Positions 55,363-64,000 of a DNA stretch of 64,000 nucleotides are shown here, piece by piece (within the stretch, counting starts at the first letter, position 1; every line of letters begins with the position of its first letter). Origin of the DNA: Gallibacterium anatis DSM 16844 = F 149 (lineage in GTDB: Bacteria; Pseudomonadota; Gammaproteobacteria; Enterobacterales; Pasteurellaceae); contig NZ_KB903667.1 in the NCBI RefSeq assembly GCF_000379785.1, positions 1-64,000 on the forward strand, written 5' to 3'. Under the pieces are notes generated by a model. It was not told the DNA's origin. It did no database searches and worked only from the letters and a program-made list of their open reading frames with translations. Position numbers and translations under genes: made by a program.

Positions 55363-56703
55363 ATGAGCGATAAAAATAACGAAAACAAAAAGGATAACGG
55401 ACAAAGCGGCGAGCACAAAAAGCAGTCCGCTAACCAAGCAACGCCGCCGAGTACCGAAGTCAAAAAAGCTGAACAGTCGCAAATGCCGGCAGAAAAGGTC
55501 AACAGCAAGGATTTACGCCTGTTAAATGACCTCAATGCCGCCTTGCAGGTGGAAAAACACACAGGTTCATTTGCAATGATTTGGTTGTTGGGCGCATTTT
55601 TAGTGGTGTTCCTCATCTGGTCTTATTTCAGCAAAATTGAAGAAGTAACTCGTGGACAAGGCACAATTATTCCCAACAGCCGTGAACAGATTATCCAAAG
55701 TTTAGATCCCGGCATTTTGGATAAAATGATGGTGCGTGAAGGGGATTTGGTGGAAAAAGGGCAGGTGTTATTAAAACTGGACGACACCAGAAGTTCCGCT
55801 ATTTTGCGTGAAACACAAGCGAAAGTGGATAACTTGGAAGCGATCACCACCCGTTTGAAAGCTGAAATTTCAGGGCAAACACCGGTTTTTCCGGAAAAAA
55901 TTCCGCAAGAGATTAAAGATCGTGAAATGGAAGTCTATAAAGCGAAGAAACAGGCACTGGAAGAAGCAGTGAAAACCTTGCGTGACAGTAAAGCCTATCT
56001 TGATTCCGAAATTGCCTTGACAGAGCCAATGGTGGCGAAAGGAGCGGTTTCGCAAGTGGAATTGTTGCGAATGAAACGCTCCGCAAATGATATGGCGTTG
56101 CAGATTTCCGAACGTGAACATAAATATATCACTGATGCCGGTAATGAATTGGTGCGAGTGCAGGGCGATCTTGATCAAGCGAAAGAAAACCTCGCCGCAC
56201 GTGCCGATCCGGTGGAACGCTCTTTAATTCGTGCACCATTAAAAGGGATTGTGAAAAATATCCGGATTAACACCATCGGTGGTGTCATTTCCGCCGGACA
56301 GGATATTATGGAAATCGTGCCGGTGGAGGATAATCTGTTGGTGGAAGCCTATATTAACCCGAAAGATGTGGCTTATATTCGCCCGGGAATGAAAGCGGTG
56401 GTGAAATTAACCGCTTATGATTATGCGATTTACGGCGGCTTGGACGGCATTGTGACCTTATTAAGTCCGAGTACTTTGCAGGATAAACGTCAACCGAGCG
56501 ATTTAAATCTGAACCCGAACAACTCGTTCTATCGTGTGTTGGTAAAAACCAACGGCAGCCATTTAACCGATAAAAACGGCCACGAATTACCGGTATTACC
56601 GGGGATGATTGCGACTGTGGATATTAAAACCGGTGAGAAAACGGTATTCCAATACTTAATCAAACCGATTACACGTATGAAGCAGGCGTTACAGGAAAGG
56701 TAA
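55363..56703 (+). CDS. type I secretion membrane-fusion protein (LapC/HlyD-like)
   Basis: 446 residues: a Lys/Asn/Gln-rich cytoplasmic tail (1-50), one membrane helix (about 68-86, FAMIWLLGAFLVVFLIWSYF), lipoyl/barrel-sandwich parts, a coiled-coil hairpin (about 125-260) and the HlyD motif RSLIRAPLKGIVKNIRINTIGGV. It bridges the ABC exporter and TolC. 9 nt after the ABC gene; a strong terminator follows. Confidence 0.93.
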   Translation: MSDKNNENKKDNGQSGEHKKQSANQATPPSTEVKKAEQSQMPAEKVNSKDLRLLNDLNAALQVEKHTGSFAMIWLLGAFLVVFLIWSYFSKIEEVTRGQGTIIPNSREQIIQSLDPGILDKMMVREGDLVEKGQVLLKLDDTRSSAILRETQAKVDNLEAITTRLKAEISGQTPVFPEKIPQEIKDREMEVYKAKKQALEEAVKTLRDSKAYLDSEIALTEPMVAKGAVSQVELLRMKRSANDMALQISEREHKYITDAGNELVRVQGDLDQAKENLAARADPVERSLIRAPLKGIVKNIRINTIGGVISAGQDIMEIVPVEDNLLVEAYINPKDVAYIRPGMKAVVKLTAYDYAIYGGLDGIVTLLSPSTLQDKRQPSDLNLNPNNSFYRVLVKTNGSHLTDKNGHELPVLPGMIATVDIKTGEKTVFQYLIKPITRMKQALQER

Positions 56704-56725
56704 TGTTAGTTTGAGATGAGGGGGG

Positions 56726-56751
56726 AAGCGCGGTTTTACCGCGCTTTTTTT
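56726..56751 (+). terminator. terminator of the type I secretion operon
   Basis: AAGCGCGGT, loop TTT, ACCGCGCTT and a run of T. A textbook rho-independent terminator 22 nt after the last gene. Confidence 0.95.
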
Positions 56752-56765
56752 GTTATTTGGTTTTA

Positions 56766-56827
56766 GGTTTCGATCTAAAGGCGACTTACTTTTACTGCGG
56801 CTGCGCCTTGCATTGATGCTTTGGTTT
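56766..56827 (+). repeat. 62-bp inverted repeat, left arm
   Basis: Matches the reverse complement of 57422-57483 with only about 4 mismatches. It contains TACTTTTACTGCGGCTGCGC and begins and ends with GGTTT. It is the first of four degenerate units (about 56766, 56819, 56865, 56905) that each start with GGTTTCNNNN and AAAGG, ahead of element 1. Confidence 0.92.
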
Positions 56828-56904
56828 CTCTCAAGGGGCGATTTCATTTTTCTGTGGTAAGTTTGGGTTTCGCCCAAAGGGTAACCCCATTTTACTGCGG
56901 CGAG

Positions 56905-57127
56905 TTTAGGTTTCGCCTAAAGGCGACCTACTTTCTTACTTGTGTAAGAAAGTAGGCAAAGAACACACCCCCTGACAACTTGCTGTTCTTCATTTCGCGG
57001 AGTGGCAGACGGAGAATTTTTAAACTCGCCCCCATTTTAACTGCCACTGCGTGGCAAAATGGGGACTCAAACACGAAAAATTCTCCTAGCCACTTCGCCG
57101 CTCATTCAGGCAAGTTGTAAAGGGGGA
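56905..57127 (+). repeat. structured palindromic element 1 (rightward)
   Basis: No plausible gene. In order: leader GGTTTCGCCTAAAGGCGACC, a perfect 12-bp hairpin CTACTTTCTTAC/GTAAGAAAGTAG with a 4-nt loop (56928-56955), then a 159-bp nested palindrome centred near 57048. Paired blocks are CCCCC 56968/GGGGG 57122; ACAACTTGC 56975/GCAAGTTGT 57110; GGAGTGGC 56999/GCCACTTC 57089; GGAGAATTTTT 57011/AAAAATTCTCC 57076; CCCCATTTT 57030/AAAATGGGG 57057; core TGCCA/TGGCA. Confidence 0.85.
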
Positions 57128-57220
57128 TTTGGGGATTTTATCTTGTTCAGTGAAAATTTTTAATCGTGAAATCGTGTCTTTAATTTATTTCCAATCACAA
57201 ATTTCGATAAAAGCACTAAT

Positions 57221-57425
57221 GGGTTCCCTTTAACGCTTGCCCGAATGCAGGGAAGATTTTCAGGCAAAAAAAGTGTTAATTTTTCGAGCTTGCTCGAAAA
57301 ATCTGTTTTTTTGCCGCCCGGAAAATCTGACCGGAATGAGGAAAAGCAAGCGTTCAGGGTGCCCTTTCTTTTCCCCCATTTTCTTTGGGCAAGCAAAGAA
57401 AATGGGGTCGCCCTTTGGGCGAAAC
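57221..57425 (-). repeat. structured palindromic element 2 (leftward)
   Basis: Same architecture as element 1 on the opposite strand. Leader GGTTTCGCCCAAAGGGCGACC (minus, ending near 57425), then a perfect 14-bp hairpin CCCCATTTTCTTTG/CAAAGAAAATGGGG with a 6-nt loop (57374-57407), then a nested palindrome centred near 57292: AACGCTTGC 57232/GCAAGCGTT 57346; GATTTTC 57255/GAAAATC 57321; GGCAAAAAAA 57263/TTTTTTTGCC 57306; core ATTTTTCGAGC/GCTCGAAAAAT (57279-57302). Arm sequences differ from element 1. Confidence 0.85.
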
Positions 57426-57483
57426 CAAAGTATCAATGCAAGGCGCAGCCGCAGTAAAAGTAAGTCACCTTTACATCGAAACC
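57422..57483 (-). repeat. 62-bp inverted repeat, right arm
   Basis: Reverse complement of 56766-56827 with about 4 mismatches. Together the two arms bracket a 718-bp gene-free segment containing both palindromic elements. Short reading frames that cross it (for example one rich in Arg/Ser) are repeated on both arms only because the DNA is repeated. Confidence 0.92.
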
Positions 57484-57600
57484 AAACCAAATTTCAACGC
57501 CACTCCAAAAAAAACACTCCAAAATAAAATATTGTTACTCTAAAAAATAAAATTTTAGCTTAAATCATTAAAAAATTATGAATAGAAAGTTATTTTTATA

Positions 57601-57620
57601 TTTACCTAAACTTAGGTAAA
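57601..57620. promoter_or_regulatory. perfect palindrome upstream of the adhesin (possible operator)
   Basis: TTTACCTAA, AC, TTAGGTAAA: a 9-bp perfect inverted repeat 119-138 bp before the adhesin start. There is no T-run after it, so a protein-binding site is more likely than a terminator. The rest of 57490-57738 is AT-rich; a weak promoter-like pair TTGCAG and TATAAC lies at about 57632-57658. Confidence 0.4.
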
Positions 57621-57738
57621 GGCTAAAATCTTGCAGATTTATTTTCGTGTCTATAACGTGAACTTACAATTCAATCGAAACAAGCTTTTTGTGCGGTAGG
57701 CTTTTTTTAGCAACAAATCATAATGTTGAGGGTAATTT

Positions 57739-60700
57739 ATGAACCATATTTTTAGAGTCATTTTTGATCACATCAAAGGTGTTTTTATTGCTGTGTCAGA
57801 ATTAACGCCGGGAAAACGTAAACAAAAATCTGAAAAATTAGCTGAAAGTCAATTAGTGTCAAATGCCATCGAGGGGGGGGGGGGTATAAGCTAAAATCCT
57901 TTGCACTCTCTTTCCTTTCTTTTTCCATTTTCTTATCTATTGGTCTATTTGATGTCAGCAAAAATGCCGAGGCTTATTATATAAACACAGATTATGGGAA
58001 TATTGTTCCAACTGCTCAAGGTTGTGGACGATATTTACATATGGTTGCACTAAATATTAAAGAGAATGAGGCTGATAATATAAACTGTGTCTCTCTACAT
58101 GGAGTTGCTATAGGTTATATGTCACAAGTTAACAGTGCGAATGCCGGAGTTGCAATCGGTTATCAAGCACTTGCTGTAGGCGGACCAAATTCAGTAGCAG
58201 TTGGTGCTCAAGCTACTGCTAATGGTGAGCAAGCGACAGCATTCGGTAGTTTTGCAAAGGCAAAGAGACAAGCCACTGCTTTAGGTAACGATGTTTTAGC
58301 TTATGGTAACAGCTCAATTGCTATCGGTAATGATGATATTGTTGATGCAAGATACCAAGATAAATTACCTATAGATACTATCCGGAATATTTTTGGTGCT
58401 TTATATGGATCGGATGGTTTTTATTCTCAACAAACCTTTGATAATAAATACATTAGTAATGGTTCGGATATGCGAATCTATTCCCCAACCTATGCCGCTA
58501 AATTAGGGGCGATTGCGATTGGTTCACGTGCGATTGCCGGTGGTGAGGTTTCGACCTCAGTGGGCTCACTTTCTTTTGCCTTAGCCGATCGTTCTACTGC
58601 AATGGGTATTCGTACCTTCGTTGCGCAAGATGCGGTGGGAGGTACAGCAATTGGTGAGCAATCACGTGTTTTTGCACCTAACTCTATCGCAATGGGTAAC
58701 TATACGGAATCCGCTGCCCAAGGTTCTTTCTCTTATGGTTATAACGCTAAAGCGATTGGTCAGGGGGCGTTGGCGTTTGGTTATGACTCTGCAGCCGGCG
58801 CAAAAATTAATGGTGAACAATATATCAAGTTGCTAGGTTTTACCCGAGGTTTACACGCATTGGATCTGTTTAAGGCAGATGGCTCTATTGATGACGAGAA
58901 AGTAAAACAATTCTATGCCGGCGTGGATACCTTAATTAAAGGGGGTGATGTTAACGGTACGCAATTTGGCGGTGTGGCACAAATGTTTACCGATGAAACG
59001 CTGTTTGAGAAAGACAAATCAAAAGAATATTTAAATATCGGTGGTAAATCAATTTATAAAACGTCCACTTCTACCAGCACTTTTAACAGTTCCGATGCCG
59101 CTGAAAACTCTTTTGCAATGGGGCGTTATGCCTTTGCCTTGCGTTCTAATGCGATGGCATTCGGCTACTCAACAATTGCCGATGCACAATCTAGCTTGGC
59201 TATTGGTTCATTTGCACATACGGATTACACTGCGGATAATTCTATTGCTTTCGGTGTAAATACCTATGCTGCGGGTAGAAATAACTTCGTTGCCGGTTAC
59301 TCTTCTCGCTCTTATGCCAATGACTCTATGGCGTTAGGGGTAGGTTCTTATATTGGACAAAGATCCGCAAACTCTACTGCTATCGGTAAAGTGGCAAAAG
59401 TGAAAGAGGACACAACCAATGGAATGGCGATTGGTAACTATTCTGAAGCCAGTATCAATAACTCTGTCGCTCTAGGGGTAAATTCCAAAACAGACTATAA
59501 ACCTGGTGATTTAGATCAACCTGGTTGGGTTGCCAAAGGTGCCATTGCGATTCCGACATCAGCGGCAACTGGCTTGATTTCTGTGGGGGCAATTAATAAT
59601 GAACGCCGTATTACTAACGTAGCTTCTGGTTATGCGGATACAGATGCTGCCAACGTGGCACAACTTCGCACTATTGATGAAAAATTTGATAACCGCATTG
59701 ATAGCTTAGAAAATGGCGGTGGGGTGCAATATCAATCCATTGATAAATCTAATACAGCGGGTGAAGCGGCCAAGTTAGGACGTACCCTCAACGAGGTTAA
59801 AGATTATCAACAATATATCATTTTAGAAAAACAATGGATTGGCTTTAAAGCACGTGAAATCCTAAACGGTGAGCAAGTTAATGAGGCTAGCCTACAAGCG
59901 ATGAAAGATAAGGCGGACAAACTCAATGAGGGTGGTCGTTTTGATAGCTTAAGTTCAGAGCTTAAAGCGCTAGAACAAAGTTTATTAGCAGAAGCCAAAG
60001 GAATTGATAAAGCTAAATATGATGATTATGTGAGTAGATTGACAACGGCGTTTGACAGTGATTCTACGCGCTTACCAAATAATCTCACTGCAGAGCAAAT
60101 TGCTAACTTGAAAAAAGGCACCAACTACGATAATGATGGTGCGCAAGGGGCAGACAGCATTGCCTTTGGTTGGAAAGCAAAAACCAATGCAAGCGGTAAA
60201 AATGCCATTGCCTTGGGCGTAGAAGCAGGCGGTGAAAATGGTGTTTCCGGTGAAGATGGTATTGCAATCGGCACGAAATCAAAAGTGAGTGGCAATGCTT
60301 CCATTGCGATGGGTAAAGATAACAATGTTTCCGGCAATAACTCAATTGCAGTCGGTACAGCGTTAAGCATTGCCGGTAATAATGCCGGTGCGTTCGGTGA
60401 TCCAAGCACCATCAATTATGACAACTCTTACTCTGTCGGTAATAACAACACCATCGGCACAGCGACAACAACTGAAACCGAAAAAGGCAGCTTTGTGGTC
60501 GGTAATAATGTTGAAGTCAGTGCAGATAATGTGTTCGTTTTGGGCAGCGGTGAAAGTAGCGATAATAAATTAAAAGCCAGCCAAGCCAATTCAGTTTATC
60601 TTGGTGCGCAAAGCAATGTCGTCACAACAGGCAGTGCTGGTGCGACAGATAAATACGAAGAAGCGACTATCGGTGGGCAAACATTTGGTAAGTTTGCCGG

Positions 60701-63700
60701 GTCAACTCCGGTTGGCGTTGTCACTGTTGGCAATGACAATCAAACGCGTCGTGTTCAAGGTGTGGCGGCAGGGTTGATTGCAGAAAACTCAACGGATGCC
60801 ATCAATGGTTCACAATTGTTTGCTACCAATACTAACCTCACCAATTTGGCAGAAAAAATCGGTCTTAACGGCAAACCTATTAATGGTGTTGATGGCGCCA
60901 GCGGTGCTGACGGTAAAACTGTCGCTGGTCAAGACGGTACAGCCGGTGCAGAAGGTGCTCAAGGTGTACCAGGTGCTGACGGGACAGATGGTTTACAAGG
61001 ACCAGCCGGTCGTGATGGTTTAAACGACACGACTTTAGTGAATAAAGTGCAATCATTGCGTGATGGCGTAGCAGGGACAGTGGTGTATACCGATACCAAC
61101 GGTAAACGCGTGTTAGCTGAAAATGGCAAATACTATTCTGCTGATATTGTGAGCGGTAAAGTAAAAGCCAACAACGGCTTGTGGTACGACGCTAGCAAAG
61201 TCAATCCTGACGGCACCTTAAAAGATGCCAATGATACCAGCGGTAAAACATTAGCAGAATTAGGCACGGCTATTGGTAGCGATAAAGTGATGCTTTCTGC
61301 GGTGAATCCGGACGGTAAAACCGCAACACCGGTTACATTGGCAAATATCGCGAGTGTATTGAATATTCCGGTGGCAACACAGGTGACCTCAGTTGAGCAA
61401 GCTAAAGGCTTTATCGGCACACCGGCTGTAGACGGCAAAGCAGCAAGCGGTCTTTATGCTTTAAGTGGCGCGAACTTAAATCGAGCCGTTACCGCCGCTG
61501 ATTTGCAAGCTTTAGGTTTAGCAGGGATTACCTTCACAGCAAATAGTGGTATAGATGTGAATACGGCTATTGGTGGCACATTCAAAATCTTGGGCGATGG
61601 CTTAGGCGAAAATGGTGCGAATAAGTACATTCAAACGCAAACAGCGACAGGTGGCGTTAATATCCAACTTGTCGATGCGTTAAAAACTAAATTGGATAAT
61701 TTACCGGAGGATGTGAATAGCAGTTTAGCCGGCAAAGCGAATGTTGCCTTGGACAATATCACTAATGACGGACGCAAAGTGATTGCCGATACGATTGTGG
61801 TGCAAGAGGATGCGAGCAAGGAATCGAGTGCTTTAAGCGTGACCTCTACTTCGGACAGCTCCGGCAAGAAAACCGTTAATATCGCTTTGGACAATGACAA
61901 GATCAAAGAAATTGCCGGTACCGATCAACTTGAGCAAAACTATGCGAAAGCAGATGCCAGCAATATTACGAGCGAAAACGGCAATCAACAGAAATGGCGT
62001 AATGCCTTGGGGGCAATGACATTTAGCGGTGATGCCGGTGAGCAACAGGCTAAAAAATTAGGTGAAGCCCTTAAAGTCTACGGTGGTAAAACTGAAGCGA
62101 GTGATTTGAGCAGCAATAATATCGGTGTGACTGCCGGTAGTGAAGGTTTATTGGTTCAATTAGCCAAAAATTTAACCGGATTGACCTCAGCACAATTTAC
62201 CGATAACGGCACTACCACCACGATTAACGGCAGTGGTGTGACAATTCAACCTAGCACCTCAGGTAGCACTGTCAGATTGACGCAAAATGGCTTGGATAAT
62301 GGTGGTCAACGTATTCAAAATGTAGCAGATGCCACAGAAAACGGCGATGCTGTGAACAAAGGTCAAGTGGAATCGATGGTGAGCACAGCGACGACCACTA
62401 TTACTAAAGATTTGACTGACAAAGGCTTTAAAGTAGCAGGAGATCAAGGCAGCGAGCAAACCATTAAGCTAGGTACAACCCTTAATGTGAAAGGCGCTGA
62501 GAGTGGTAAACGTATCACGACAACGGCTGGCACAGATGGGCTAAGCATTGATTTAAGCCAAGATGTGAAAGACAAATTGGATAAAATCCCTGATGAAGGA
62601 TTGGTATCTGCTAATCAATCATTGAAATTAACGGCTAAAGATAATACTGCGACTGATCCGCAATCCTTTGATCAACAAGGTGGGCTTAATTTCACCGTCA
62701 GTGGTGATGGCTCTATTGATACCGTAGCGAGTGGTTCTACCGTAACGGTTAAAGTGGCTGAAAAAGGCATTACGACAACGCATCTTGCTGATAAAGCAGT
62801 GACTACGGCTAAGTTGGCTGATAATGCAGTCACTACGGCACAAATCCTCAATGGCACTATTCTCGAAGAGGATTTGGCAGAAACCTTAAAACAAAAAATT
62901 AATGCCGGTGGTGAGTTATCGGATAACACTATTAAATTAACGACCAACAATAGTGCGACTGATACACAAGCCCTTTCAAAAGCAGAAATTGCGTTTGGCA
63001 TTAATGGTGATGGCACCGATATTAAAACAGATGCCAGTGGCAATACAGTAACTATTAGTTTAAATAAAGCAACTTCAGTTACTAATGATGCTACCGAAGG
63101 CAAAAAAGCAGTGTCATCCAGTGCTGTTTATGAGGCAGTGAAAGGTGCTAAAACCAAAGTCGCAATTGCTGATGACTCAAGTAAATTATTAAGCATAAGC
63201 AAAACAGAAAATGATGATTTAAGTGCCAATAGTTACACCCTTTCTTTAAACAAAGAGGGAGTTGCCAACAGCTTGGCAGGTGATTTTGCTAAAGTGGATG
63301 CCAGCAATTTAAATGAAGGTAATGTGACTGCTTGGAAAGAGAAATTAGGCATAGATGATCTCGCTTCCAGTGTTTCCGGTATTACCTTCAAAGGTGCGGC
63401 AAGCGGTTCAACCGATGCAGTGGTCGGCTTAAACAAAACATTGGATGTCAGTGGTACTGATATTGAAGCGAAAACGGCCGCAGCAAGTGATGGAACCAAT
63501 GCCAAACTTGAACTCTCTTTATCACAAGCAGTGAAAGAGAAATTAAACCAAATTGACACCACTAAAGGCGTAGCGACTGCTGATCAAACCATTGAATTGA
63601 CCGCAGATAACAGCACCAAAACAGGTACACAGCGTCTAGATAAAGACGGCGGTATTAGTTTTGCTATTGGCGGTGAAGGTGCAATTGAAACCAATGCAAG

Positions 63701-64000
63701 CAATGGCAAAGTCACTGTTAAAGTGAAAAACAGCGGTATTACAGAAGCGATGTTGGCAAATAATGCTGTAACAACAGACAAAATCAAAGATGCGTCTGTG
63801 ACCGGAGCGAAGATTGCGGAAGGCACGATTGCGAAATCGAAATTAGATCAAGCTGTTAGCAAAGAAATTAGTGACGCTACGGCATTGTTGGATAATACCA
63901 TTACCTTGAGCGGTAATAGTGGCTCAACCACTGCAAAACGCCTTGATTCTCCAACGATTGCGTTTAATATCAAAGGAGCGGATAGCGGCGATATTACTAC
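57739..64000 (+). CDS. giant trimeric autotransporter adhesin (YadA/Hia-like), phase-OFF, partial
   Basis: Surface adhesin (type Vc) of more than 2,080 residues, running off the window. GAGGG precedes the ATG. The N-terminus (MNHIFRVIFDHIKGVFIAVS) is an ESPR extended signal peptide; the hydrophobic core KSFALSFLSFSIFLSIGLF follows only if the frame is changed at the G-tract (57873-57884). As written, translation stops at TAA 57892-57894. From 57885 to 64000 one frame is open. It encodes a YadA-like head of repeated AIAIG/SVAVG motifs (58120-60600), neck motifs (59610, 60741, 62305), a collagen-like stretch, and stalk repeats. The C-terminal membrane anchor lies outside. Homology to the family is clear; the receptor is unknown. 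Confidence 0.93.
57873..57884 (+). repeat. poly-G tract (G12), phase-variation switch
   Basis: Twelve consecutive G residues within the signal-peptide coding region. The upstream ATG frame (57739) and the downstream long frame differ so that 10 or 13 G would fuse them; 12 G gives a stop 8 nt later. Slipped-strand mispairing at such tracts switches surface proteins in Pasteurellaceae and Neisseriaceae. Read length of the homopolymer in the assembly could be in error. Confidence 0.92.
60885..61019 (+). repeat. collagen-like Gly-X-Y segment in the adhesin
   Basis: Fourteen Gly-X-Y triplets with one two-residue interruption: GVDGASGADGKT, then GQDGTAGAEGAQGVPGADG and on to GPAGRDG. It follows a YadA-type neck (RRVQGVAAGLIAENSTDAIN). 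Collagen-like spacers occur in some bacterial surface proteins and form a triple helix, which suits a trimeric stalk. Confidence 0.88.
62613..64000 (+). repeat. stalk repeats of the adhesin (about 48-residue modules, 969-bp super-repeat)
   Basis: Four related modules begin at 62613, 62922, 63582 and 63891 (N-x-[ST]-[LI]-x-L opening, then a G-DG/GEG block, ending TVTVKV or TVTISL). Spacings are 309, 660 and 309 bp, so a 969-bp (323-codon) unit is repeated; the segment GITTTHLADKAVTTAKLADN (62766) recurs as GITEAMLANNAVTTDKIKDA exactly 969 bp later (63735). The second unit is cut by the window edge. Confidence 0.8.

Noticed and set aside
56689-57527. Several short frames on both strands rich in Arg/Ser/Lys
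   Set aside because: They are readings of the repeated and palindromic DNA; similar peptides appear on both arms because the DNA is inverted-repeated, with no ribosome sites.
58621-63826. Many short frames inside the adhesin on both strands
   Set aside because: Low-complexity Ala/Thr/Gly/Asn codons leave other frames open; only the frame continuous from 57885 to the window end is credible.

Overview
The window is chromosomal DNA of a gammaproteobacterium, most likely a member of the Pasteurellaceae. The evidence is gene content and order: an oriC between mnmG and mioC, a dmsABCD-napF operon ending in a NapF-type ferredoxin, an ftsB-ispDF-surE-pcm-nlpD run without truD or rpoS, a competence-type ComF gene with a CRP-S-like site, and a giant trimeric autotransporter with a poly-G phase switch. 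The species cannot be named from sequence alone.

Layout. 1-250: minus-strand promoter and leader of an rRNA operon whose 16S gene lies just outside the left edge. 393-8130: a DUF-type gene, then era-rnc-lepB-lepA, nfuA, comF and a HAD phosphatase. 8200-13251: a carbohydrate operon (PTS EIIA-EIIB-EIIC plus a split transketolase) with a divergent LacI-family regulator and a palindromic operator. 13248-19119: acrylyl-CoA reductase-type oxidoreductase, rsmD, ftsYEX and corA. 19119-24340: anaerobic DMSO reductase operon behind an FNR-like site. 24371-26680: an AT-rich restriction-modification module sitting between two near-identical copies of a terminator. 26692-33614: the complete ATP synthase operon atpIBEFHAGDC. 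33795-37134: rsmG, mnmG, oriC, mioC. 37211-41898: ftsB-ispD-ispF-surE-pcm-yqaA-nlpD, all leftward. 42081-48241: fmt-rsmB-trkA-trkH, mscL and a YqhA-like gene. 48375-51804: selC tRNA (minus) and selAB (plus), the selenocysteine machinery. 51901-56703: a three-gene type I secretion system (TolC-like, LapB-like ABC exporter, HlyD-like adaptor). 56755-57490: a gene-free stretch of inverted repeats. 57739-64000: a giant YadA/Hia-type adhesin that runs off the right edge.

The most notable signals are at the right end. The adhesin begins with an ESPR-type signal peptide interrupted by a tract of 12 G residues. As written, the start codon runs into a stop after 51 codons, while the rest of the gene is open in another frame; 10 or 13 G would join them, so the gene appears phase-OFF here. 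The preceding noncoding stretch holds two convergent elements with the same architecture (repeat leader, long hairpin, about 120-160 bp nested palindrome) but different sequence in the palindrome arms, which suggests that structure rather than sequence is conserved. A third signal is the restriction-modification cassette bounded by a 23-bp exact duplication of the atpC terminator, consistent with insertion by target duplication.

Respiration and energy genes (dms, atp), Mg and K transport (corA, trkAH), osmotic release (mscL), division (ftsYEX, ftsB) and replication origin make this an ordinary core region. The accessory parts are the PTS/transketolase operon, the restriction-modification island, and the secretion/adhesin region.
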